Source of the DNA: JAEDHM01 sp964368645
GTDB lineage: Bacteria > Bacillota > Clostridia > Christensenellales > CAG-1252
Length of the DNA stretch: 64,000 bases
Direction of reading: 5' to 3'
Assembly (NCBI GenBank): GCA_964368645.1
Contig: CAYJBY010000008.1
Span: 47,251 to 111,250 of the forward strand
A program made the translations under genes and the position numbers. The notes beneath the pieces were generated by a model. It ran no database searches and was not told the origin of the DNA. It saw nothing but the letters and a program-made list of their open reading frames with translations. Each line of letters begins with the position of its first letter. Within the stretch, counting starts at the first letter, position 1. Of the stretch, positions 51,447-58,201 are shown in pieces.

Positions 51447-52196
51447 TCAGCTCATAGTTTTGGTCAGTGCCCTTGCGATTATCGACGCTCCTCTCTTGAC
51501 CATAACGTCGATTTCCCTCGGAGTCACCACCATTTCTCCGTACCGCGGATGGTCGGTTGTGTAGCTGACTAAGGGCATACCCACAGCGATTACGGGAACG
51601 CCCAAAGTCGTTTTGTCCAAGCTCTTGCGGCGGTTTCCCACTCCGGCGCCGGGGGATATTCCTGCGTCGGTTATCTGAATCGTGTTGAACATATTTTCGG
51701 GGGAACGGCAGGCTAAGGTATCCACAGCCACCAGCAAATCAGGCTTGATTGCGGCGACAACGCCTTGAACCACGTCCGAGCTTTCAACGCCCGTTTCGCC
51801 GAAAACCGAGGGGATAACCGTCTTTATCCTTTCGCCGTGAAACCTCTCGTTAAGCAGAGAGGCGGTTTCCGTGCCTAAAGAATCCGCCCTCATTTTGGAG
51901 TTACCCAAGCCTGCCACAAGAACGGTTTTCGTGCGGATTCTGTTCTGCCTTATAAGCTTTTCAAAGGCGTTGGCGGTAACTCGCACCGCTTCCTTTTGCA
52001 GGTAGGGCATAAGCAGATTATCCTTGAATTCCAGACTCAAATAATCCCCCTCGCCGCGGCCGAATAAGCCTCTGGCTTCCTTGCCCTCTACGCGAAAACG
52101 CCGAAGACTTACGTTTTCGGATAAAACCGTCACCTTTTCGTCCTCGCTGCGAAGACGGGAGCAACACTCCCAAGCCAACTCTTTATATATATCCAT
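51447..52196 (-). CDS. gpr: Germination protease GPR (short form)
   Basis: A 249-residue aspartic-like protease of family A25 that degrades small acid-soluble spore proteins during germination. Recognised blocks are VLVAGLGNSKMRADSLGTE, AVDTLACRS, IQITDAGISPGAGVGNRR, TLGVPVIAVGMP and VVTPREID. The two aspartates implicated in catalysis (in ADSLG and VDTLA) are kept. Family members are about 320-370 residues; this one lacks the N-terminal prosequence region and most of the loop before VTPREID. Finding it next to rpsT is the usual Firmicutes arrangement. It is the best evidence that the organism can sporulate. Confidence 0.88.
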   Translation of the reverse strand: MDIYKELAWECCSRLRSEDEKVTVLSENVSLRRFRVEGKEARGLFGRGEGDYLSLEFKDNLLMPYLQKEAVRVTANAFEKLIRQNRIRTKTVLVAGLGNSKMRADSLGTETASLLNERFHGERIKTVIPSVFGETGVESSDVVQGVVAAIKPDLLVAVDTLACRSPENMFNTIQITDAGISPGAGVGNRRKSLDKTTLGVPVIAVGMPLVSYTTDHPRYGEMVVTPREIDVMVKRGASIIARALTKTMS

Positions 52197-52242
52197 AAAC
52201 CAATTATTTCCGCAAAAAAACTTAAATAATACTTTTAATCAG

Positions 52243-52271
52243 TTGTCATTTTATTTTTTGTGTGGTAGAAT
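52243..52271 (+). promoter_or_regulatory. Promoter of rpsT
   Basis: TTGTCA 52243-52248, 17-base spacer, TAGAAT 52266-52271, about 35 bases before the GTG start. Confidence 0.75.
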
Positions 52272-52306
52272 ACTTTAGCAACTAAAATCTTAAGGAGATA
52301 TTTAAC

Positions 52307-52573
52307 GTGGCTAATATTAAGTCCCAGAAAAAGCGCGTGCTGGTCAGCGCTGAAGAAAACAAGAGAAATACCGCTATCCGTTCCAAGGTTAAGAACGCTG
52401 TCAAGAAATATATGGCACTCATCGACGCTAAGGACGTAGAAGCTGCTGAGAAGCTCATTCCCGAGACCGTAAGCATCATCAATAAGGCTAGATCTTCCGG
52501 CGTTTATAAGGATAATACCGCTTCCCGCAAAATCGCTACCCTTTACAAGGCTCTTAACGCGATTAAGGCGTAA
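52307..52573 (+). CDS. rpsT: 30S ribosomal protein S20
   Basis: An 88-residue basic helical protein, start MANIKSQKKRVLVSAEE, with SKVKNAVKKYMALIDAK and SGVYKDNTASRKIATLYKAL, the S20 pattern. It binds 16S rRNA early in 30S assembly. Start codon is GTG at 52307 with TAAGGAG upstream; a non-ATG start is common for rpsT. Divergent from gpr. Confidence 0.97.
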   Translation: MANIKSQKKRVLVSAEENKRNTAIRSKVKNAVKKYMALIDAKDVEAAEKLIPETVSIINKARSSGVYKDNTASRKIATLYKALNAIKA

Positions 52574-52602
52574 GTTTATTTCCTATACAATAAGTTTGCA
52601 AG

Positions 52603-52648
52603 ATGGATTGAGGATTGTTGCGTAAGGCGGCAGTTTCAATCCATTTTT
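52603..52648 (+). terminator. Terminator of rpsT
   Basis: ATGGATTGA (52603-52611) pairs with TCAATCCAT (52636-52644) across a 24-base loop, followed by TTTT. It lies just before the lipid kinase start. Confidence 0.7.
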
Positions 52649-52660
52649 GGGTATATTTCA

Positions 52661-53539
52661 ATGAACGCAACCAACCGCTACGAGATTATTTGCAACCCCA
52701 AGGCAGGGGGCGGCAACAGTCTGATTGCACTGGCTATAACCCGTGATATTTTTACGCAGGCAAAAGCGGACTTTGAGTATATCCTCACCACCGCACCGGG
52801 ACACGCTACCCGACTGGCATCGGAGCTGTACGGCAAAGGACGGCGGAATTTTGTAGTCATAGGCGGCGACGGCACTATCGGCGAGGTGCTTAACGGTCTG
52901 CCCTCCCTCAAGGACGTTAATATCGGAATAATTCCCGGCGGCACAGGCAACGACTTCGCTCTTCCTATGGGTATCCCTTCCGATTATTCCGAGGCGGCGT
53001 TGACCGTGCTTTCCTGCCGTGCCAAACCCGTTGACCTGATGAACGCCAACGATATCAAGGTGTCCTGCTTTGCCACAACAGGCATAGATATCGCTGTCGT
53101 CAATTATTGCAACTCCCTCAAGAAAAAAAGAAAAAACAGCTATATGCACGGCACGCTCAAGGCTCTTTTCGGCTACAAGGCCGATACCTACCGCATTACC
53201 GTGGACGGCAAAAGCTTTGAAACAAAGGCCGCTTTTGTGGCGGTGCTGAACAACGGCGTTTTGGCGTCAGGCGTTAAGCTTTGTCCGCCTGCGTCCTGTA
53301 TGGACGGCGTTGTCGATTTGCTGATAATGGAGGACGGCGGCTTTTGGGGCAACCTTAAAAGCTTTTACTTTATTTCCAAGGGGAAAGCATTGCTATCGCC
53401 TTACGTAAAGCACCTTACAGGCAAGGATATCACTATCGCACCTACCTCGCTTAAGATTTTCGATTTGGACGGTGAGCTTAAGGAAATGGAAGAAATGCAC
53501 GTTACCGCAATGCCTAACGCCTTAAACGTAATCAGGTAG
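52661..53539 (+). CDS. Diacylglycerol/lipid kinase family protein (YegS/DagK-like)
   Basis: A 292-residue cytoplasmic kinase. NPKAGGG opens the nucleotide site, VVIGGDGTIGEVLNGL is the catalytic GGDGT motif, and IIPGGTGNDFALPM the following loop. The C-terminal beta-sandwich ends EMHVTAMPNALNVI. Family members phosphorylate diacylglycerol or related lipids. The ribosome site is weak (GGGTATATTTC); no better start exists because the N-terminal strand begins at once. Confidence 0.92.
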   Translation: MNATNRYEIICNPKAGGGNSLIALAITRDIFTQAKADFEYILTTAPGHATRLASELYGKGRRNFVVIGGDGTIGEVLNGLPSLKDVNIGIIPGGTGNDFALPMGIPSDYSEAALTVLSCRAKPVDLMNANDIKVSCFATTGIDIAVVNYCNSLKKKRKNSYMHGTLKALFGYKADTYRITVDGKSFETKAAFVAVLNNGVLASGVKLCPPASCMDGVVDLLIMEDGGFWGNLKSFYFISKGKALLSPYVKHLTGKDITIAPTSLKIFDLDGELKEMEEMHVTAMPNALNVIR

Positions 53540-53589
53540 CACCGAATTATTTGCTTAACACCATATTAATCACCGTATTAATTGATTAT

Positions 53590-53625
53590 AAAAACACCGA
53601 AAGTTATTAAAGCTTTCGGTGTTTT
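53590..53625 (+). terminator. Terminator of the lipid kinase gene
   Basis: AAAACACCGAAAG and CTTTCGGTGTTTT pair around TTATTAAAG-type loop sequence; the stem ends in a short T-run. Confidence 0.85.
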
Positions 53626-53628
53626 ACA

Positions 53629-53656
53629 TAAAAAACGGCGGAAATACTCCGCCGTT
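53629..53656 (-). terminator. Terminator of the amino-acid ABC operon
   Basis: Minus strand AACGGCGGA, loop GTATT, TCCGCCGTT, then TTTTTT. It faces the plus-strand terminator at 53590. Confidence 0.85.
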
Positions 53657-53783
53657 ATGTTAAAAATTAATTCGTTTTGATTAAGCAATTATCCCAACTT
53701 CTCACCGAAGACAGTTCGTTCTAAGCTACTTGGCTTAAAACTCGCGTTTGTCAGCGGTTAGTTTAGTTGAAAATCGTTTCCGA

Positions 53784-54647
53784 TTATTGCAGTACCTTAG
53801 ATAAGAACTCCTGCAATCTGGCATTCTTCGGCTCCTCGAAAATCTGCTTGGGAGTACCCTCTTCCGCGATTTTGCCGCCGTCCATAAACAGGATTCTCGT
53901 ACCGACTTCTTTGGCAAAGCCCATTTCGTGGGTAACTATAATCATAGTCATTCCATCGTCGGCAAGCTCCTTGATAACTGCCAATACCTCGCCGACCATC
54001 TCGGGGTCCAATGCGGAAGTAGGCTCGTCAAAAAGCATCACCTTGGGGTTCATCGCCAAGGCGCGGACTATTGCGATACGCTGTTTTTGTCCGCCCGAAA
54101 GAGTGGAGGGATAGGTATTAGCCTTATCCTCAAGTCCGATGCGCTGTAGCAGTCTGATTGCGTTGGCTTTCGCGTCCGCCTTAATCGCCTTTTCCGTAGT
54201 AGTGATGGGGATTAAGTCCTTAGGATGTTTTTTGTTGAATGCGTTGTATATCTTGAAAAAGAAGTTCTTAATCTTGTTCTTACGCAAAGCATTAACGCCG
54301 ATTTTTATAGGAGCGAGGGTTATGTTACCCAATATGGTATAATTGTTGAACAGGTTAAACTGCTGAAATACCATACCCATATGCTGACGGTGTACGTTGA
54401 TATTGACCTTAAAATCAGCAATATCCACGCCCTCGAAGATTATTGAGCCGCCGCTGGGATCCTCTAAGCAGTTAAGACAGCGCAGAAACGTGCTTTTACC
54501 ACTGCCCGAAGGTCCGATTATGACTACCTTTTCGCCCTCGTTAATCTCCGTACTTATGTCGTCTAATACCAATAAGCTGCCAAACTTTTTCGTGAGGTTG
54601 TTGACTTTTATCATACACTGCTGTTGTTCAGTTTTTACGTCTGTCAC
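53784..54647 (-). CDS. Polar amino-acid ABC transporter ATPase with inserted segment (GlnQ-like)
   Basis: A 287-residue ATPase. Walker A GPSGSGKST, Q loop VFQQFNLFNNYT, signature LSGGQKQRIAI, Walker B VMLFDEPTSALD and switch VTHEMGF. GlnQ-type proteins are about 240-245 residues; here about 40 extra residues (KNKIKNFFFKIYNAFNKKHP and the following ITTTEKAIKAD) sit between the Q loop and the signature. The insertion is basic and aromatic, so it may touch the membrane or the partner. Start taken as GTG at 54647, ten bases after AGGAGG; the ATG at 54614 has no ribosome site. Confidence 0.85.
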   Translation of the reverse strand: MTDVKTEQQQCMIKVNNLTKKFGSLLVLDDISTEINEGEKVVIIGPSGSGKSTFLRCLNCLEDPSGGSIIFEGVDIADFKVNINVHRQHMGMVFQQFNLFNNYTILGNITLAPIKIGVNALRKNKIKNFFFKIYNAFNKKHPKDLIPITTTEKAIKADAKANAIRLLQRIGLEDKANTYPSTLSGGQKQRIAIVRALAMNPKVMLFDEPTSALDPEMVGEVLAVIKELADDGMTMIIVTHEMGFAKEVGTRILFMDGGKIAEEGTPKQIFEEPKNARLQEFLSKVLQ

Positions 54648-55335
54648 TTCTGCCCAACCTCCTTTCGATAAGTTTCACCCCAATGGTGATTATGATAACC
54701 AAAACCAGATAAATAGCCGCCAGTATCAGATAGGGAATTATGTACTCGTAATTAGCTCCTGCAATGCCCCTAAAGGCTTTCGTCAAGTCAACTACGGTGA
54801 TAAAGCTGACAACCGAGGTCTCCTTAATCAGCACGATAAACTCGTTGCCTAAGGTGGGCAATATGTTCTTGATTGCCTGCGGTATGACTATCTTAAGCAT
54901 AGTCTGTCCGTAGCTTAAACCCAAGGAACGCCCTGCTTCCATCTGCCCTACGTCAACGGATTGAATACCGCTTCGCATTATCTCCGAAACGTACGCGCCG
55001 CTGTTCATACCGAATACGATTACGGCGACAACCAACGCGCTGTCAACTATGATGTTCATAGCCGGCAAAAGTACGTAATACGCCAACAGAAGCTGAACGA
55101 CCATAGGCGTGCCTCTGAAGAAACCGATATATACGTCTGCGATACGGCTCATTATACGAGGTGCCAGCTTGTACTGAGGAACGACCTTGGTTATAGCCAA
55201 CAGCGTACCGATAACAATACCGATAAGCAAACCGCAAACGGCTATTATTAACGTATTTTGGAGGCCATCGAGTACAGTTCGATAGCCTCCGTAATCTATA
55301 AATTGTTTAGTAAATACTTGCCATTTTGCGGCCAT
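54628..55335 (-). CDS. Polar amino-acid ABC transporter permease
   Basis: A 235-residue integral membrane subunit of the HisM/GlnP type with about five helices. The EAA loop that contacts the ATPase is EAGRSLGLSYGQTMLKIVIP. A start at 55335 follows AAGGAG. It overlaps the ATPase gene by 20 bases and follows the binding protein gene by nine. Confidence 0.93.
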   Translation of the reverse strand: MAAKWQVFTKQFIDYGGYRTVLDGLQNTLIIAVCGLLIGIVIGTLLAITKVVPQYKLAPRIMSRIADVYIGFFRGTPMVVQLLLAYYVLLPAMNIIVDSALVVAVIVFGMNSGAYVSEIMRSGIQSVDVGQMEAGRSLGLSYGQTMLKIVIPQAIKNILPTLGNEFIVLIKETSVVSFITVVDLTKAFRGIAGANYEYIIPYLILAAIYLVLVIIITIGVKLIERRLGRSDRRKN

Positions 55336-55344
55336 TTTTTCTCC

Positions 55345-56190
55345 TTACTTGTTCTTGAGTATAGCTTCGATGTCTGCCTTGGTAGCGCAAGCGTCAAAAG
55401 TGGTGTCGGTGTCCTTTACGATGAGTACCTGATAGGACCCGGTGAAGTAGGAATCGGAGAAGTTTACGGAAACCTTACGGGACTCTTTAACGGTCAGACC
55501 TGCCATAGCAGCGTCAACGCCGTTGGTGCCTACGGAGGTTACGACGGAGTCGAAGTCCATATCCTTAATAACAAGTTCCATATCCAACTCGTCAGCGATG
55601 ATCTTAGCGATCTCGATGTCAATGCCGACGAAGTTCTCGCCCTGCTTGTACTCGAAGGGAGCAAACTCGGCGTTGGTTGCGATAACGAACTGAGCCTTAT
55701 TGCTGTCATAGGTGCCGCCTGCCACACCGGTGGGAACGTAATCTGCCTTGTTGTAGTTAGCGATGATTCCCGCCAAAGTGCCGTCTGCCTTGATGTCGGC
55801 AAGAATGGTGTTGATGCTTGCGAGCAATGCGGAATCAGCCTTGTTTACGCCGATTGCATAAGCCTCGTTGCTCAACGCGATGTCGATAACCTTGCAACCG
55901 CCAAGCTCTGCAACAGCCGCCTTAGCCGGCTCGATGTCGCCGACAACGCAGTTGATGTTGCCATTCTTCATATCTGCAACAGCCTGTCCGATGCTGTCGT
56001 AGGTCTTCTTGCCGATGTTAGCAAAACCTGCAAATGCCATATCAACGTCGCCGTTCAAGTAAAGCTCGCCGGTGGTCGCAGACTGTGCGCCGATCTTGTA
56101 CTGGTTCTTCGTATCATCGCAAGCGGTGATTGCGAAAGCAGTGCCGACTGCTATCATTGCTACTAATAAAATAACTAAAATTTTCTTCAT
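55345..56190 (-). CDS. Amino-acid-binding lipoprotein, circularly permuted SBP_bac_3 order
   Basis: A 281-residue lipoprotein (signal to ITAC, Cys24). Family members have an N-lobe start (lvvaTNaeFaPFEy...GidieiAk...FsdsY) followed by the hinge (kIGvqsGTTge) and the C-lobe. Here the order is reversed: the mature chain opens with YKIGAQSATTGELYL (31-45), VVGD (82-85), EAYAIGV (109-115) and ADGTLAGIIANY (135-146). Only then comes QFVIATNAEFAPFEY (167-181), GIDIEIA (189-195), SRKVSVNFSDSY (237-248) and a final AILKNK. Both halves are complete, joined by a 20-residue linker. It should bind a polar amino acid for the permease/ATPase beside it. GGAGG precedes the ATG. Confidence 0.88.
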   Translation of the reverse strand: MKKILVILLVAMIAVGTAFAITACDDTKNQYKIGAQSATTGELYLNGDVDMAFAGFANIGKKTYDSIGQAVADMKNGNINCVVGDIEPAKAAVAELGGCKVIDIALSNEAYAIGVNKADSALLASINTILADIKADGTLAGIIANYNKADYVPTGVAGGTYDSNKAQFVIATNAEFAPFEYKQGENFVGIDIEIAKIIADELDMELVIKDMDFDSVVTSVGTNGVDAAMAGLTVKESRKVSVNFSDSYFTGSYQVLIVKDTDTTFDACATKADIEAILKNK

Positions 56191-56249
56191 ATTTATATCC
56201 TCCAATTGATATCTGTGTTATTGTCGCGCTTTCGCTTGACTACACAAAT

Positions 56250-56279
56250 AATATACACCGCATAATATGCGTTTGGCAA
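56250..56279 (-). promoter_or_regulatory. Promoter of the amino-acid ABC operon
   Basis: Minus-strand TTGCCA (56279-56274), 18-base spacer, TATATT (56255-56250). The leader is about 50 bases. Confidence 0.65.
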
Positions 56280-56298
56280 GCATTTTTATGAAGAAATA

Positions 56299-56366
56299 TT
56301 GCATATTTTAAATAAAAATTATACATTTATTGCATAATCGTGAATATTTATTAAATATTTATGCAA
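56299..56366. promoter_or_regulatory. AT-rich block with three TTGCAT motifs upstream of the ABC operon
   Basis: TTGCAT at 56299 and 56330, and its inverse ATGCAA at 56361, spaced 31 bases apart. The second and third form an inverted repeat around TGAATATTTATTAA, which resembles an arginine-repressor half-box. Suited to be an operator; the protein is unknown. Confidence 0.4.
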
Positions 56367-56367
56367 A

Positions 56368-57105
56368 TCAAAATAAATTATACAGGGAAAACAGATTTTC
56401 AAGCTCCTTGATTTTTTTGTTTTCGGTTTTGCCGGAAGTCAGCAGTTTTTTGAGGGCTATCCATAAGCCGCGTGCCGCACGAATCTCGTCTCGGCTCAAT
56501 GCGTCGCTCAATCCGTCCGCTATGGCTATATAATCCGTCCTGTCCTTTTCGGTTAAGGAATTATCCGCCAAAAGCCCCGTGCGCAAAGCCACCAGTATCT
56601 TCTCAGCCTCCGCAACGGCTTCGGGGTGAAGCACGGTGCGTTGTATCTCCTTGGTGGAAACGTCGGTTTCGCCTTCCTTGTTGACGCCCAGCATAAAAAG
56701 GGCGTTAAAGGCAGTGCGATACGGCAATATAACCGTGGTGCAGAAGCGATTGAAGGAAGCGGCGAGGTCGGGCGCGGCGAAATACGTGACCACAAACTTC
56801 TCCAGCATTTGTTTTTTGCTCTCGAAATCGTAAAGAAGTCCCGACACCATTGCCACTATCAGCTTGTTGCTGTTAGGGAGTTTAAGCCCCTTGCCGCTGG
56901 GGGAGCGGACAGCCTCGTCGATAAGCGCACTATAGCTTACGCCCTTATTGCACTCCTTGATGAAACCGCCGATAAGCTCGTTATGGGCTATGACCTTCAT
57001 AATGTTGACGATGCAGGCTCCCGACAAAAGAATATTGGAGTCCACGAAATTCTGAACTGCCTCGTTAAATAACGCCTGTGCTTCCTGCTTGTTATATCCT
57101 ATCAT
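56368..57105 (-). CDS. Uncharacterised helical protein
   Basis: A 245-residue, largely alpha-helical, soluble protein. I do not recognise it. No signal, no membrane span, one region with GACIVNIMKVIAHNELIGGF and another with KFVVTYFAAPDLAASFNRF. The start is placed at 57105 because GAGGAGTTGGTTTT precedes it; 29 upstream codons fall into an alternating purine-pyrimidine leader. Monocistronic with its own promoter near 57238. Confidence 0.6.
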   Translation of the reverse strand: MIGYNKQEAQALFNEAVQNFVDSNILLSGACIVNIMKVIAHNELIGGFIKECNKGVSYSALIDEAVRSPSGKGLKLPNSNKLIVAMVSGLLYDFESKKQMLEKFVVTYFAAPDLAASFNRFCTTVILPYRTAFNALFMLGVNKEGETDVSTKEIQRTVLHPEAVAEAEKILVALRTGLLADNSLTEKDRTDYIAIADGLSDALSRDEIRAARGLWIALKKLLTSGKTENKKIKELENLFSLYNLF

Positions 57106-57157
57106 AAAACCAACTCCTCGGTGCGCCTGCCTTGCCTCGGCGGCGTATCCAAATAAA

Positions 57158-57213
57158 CGCGCGATACGCGTACTATGCGCACGCGCACGCACTCGTGCCT
57201 GTACGCATACGCG
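57158..57213. other. Alternating purine-pyrimidine tract
   Basis: CGCGCGATACGCGTAC and ATGCGCACGCGCACGCAC alternate R and Y for tens of bases with few breaks. Such DNA can adopt the Z form under torsion. It lies in the leader between the promoter (TATAAT at 57243-57238, minus strand) and the gene at 57105. Confidence 0.5.
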
Positions 57214-57429
57214 ATGAACGCTGACTCATACCCTATTATTATAACAAAAATTTATACTTACGCAACGGATTATAATAATATAAAAAAGATAATTTTTTTC
57301 TCTTGTGGCGGTATTCTTTCAAAAGTACAAGATATAGCTTTTTGAAAAACAATCGGAAATTTAACTATTAAAAAGGGTTCTTTTTGTGTTAAAATCTGCA
57401 TATCAGAAGATAAGAGGCGCAGAGCGTAA
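57214..57429. other. Divergent promoter region
   Basis: Carries TTGCGT-16-TATAAT for the minus-strand gene (57265-57238) and AT-rich sequence with TGTTAAAAT (near 57387), extended -10-like, for the DUF4364-like gene. No other gene. Confidence 0.5.
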
Positions 57430-57963
57430 ATGATAGACAATACAAACTGTAAGTTAATACTTTTATACGTATTGGATAAGATAGAGATCCCTCTGGAGAG
57501 GGACCTGCTTTTGTCTATTTGCTATTTTGACAACAAATGGCTGCTCTACCACGAGGCTACCGAAAGCATTTCCCAGTTGGAATCCGTCAACTTCATTCAC
57601 AGCGACGTCAGCAATAAACAGATTTTTTACAGCATTACCCCCACAGGCCGTCAGTGCTTAGCGAGTTTTTACACCAGAATAGACAATTCCGTCCGCGAAA
57701 GTATCTCTAAGTACGCCAAGGAAAACCGCCTCAATCTGCGTAAAAAGCAAGAGCTTTTCCGCGATTATTACCAGAACGAGGACGGCACATACACCATCGC
57801 GCTTAAGGTTTTCGAGTCGAAACGAGGCAAGGCTCTGGATAAGGCGTTGCTTGAGATGAAGCTGGTGGTTGACGAGAAGGAACAGGCGCGTTACGTTTAC
57901 GAGAACTGGTGCGACAAGGCGGCGAAAATCTACGAGATGCTTCTGGACAACCTTATAGACTGA
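57430..57963 (+). CDS. DUF4364-like winged-helix protein
   Basis: A 177-residue cytoplasmic protein of the DUF4364 type, common in Clostridia. The N-terminal half (KLILLYVLDKIEIPLERDLL and YHEATESISQLESVNFIH) is a winged-helix pattern; the C-terminal half is beta-rich then helical. It is probably a transcription regulator, with no known target. A GAGG lies 14 bases before the ATG. Confidence 0.8.
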   Translation: MIDNTNCKLILLYVLDKIEIPLERDLLLSICYFDNKWLLYHEATESISQLESVNFIHSDVSNKQIFYSITPTGRQCLASFYTRIDNSVRESISKYAKENRLNLRKKQELFRDYYQNEDGTYTIALKVFESKRGKALDKALLEMKLVVDEKEQARYVYENWCDKAAKIYEMLLDNLID

Positions 57964-57989
57964 TATTTATACCGTTTTTCGGAGCGGTT

Positions 57990-58021
57990 AAAAAGACAGG
58001 TTTTGCGACCTGTCTTTTTTT
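57990..58021 (+). terminator. Intrinsic terminator
   Basis: AAAAGACAGGT, loop TTTGCG, ACCTGTCTTTT then T-run. Confidence 0.92.
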
Positions 58022-58201
58022 GTAGGTGATTATTGATATAACCTTATATCATTGGGAATATCTGTGTAACCGTCGGCGATAATTGTTGCGTAATCGACGG
58101 CTACGCTTATAACAGTCGGCGATAATAGCCGAGTTAATTATCGATATAATAAAATTTTTAACGCCGCTATCCGTAAAAATGCGGACGTATTCAGCGGTAT
58201 A

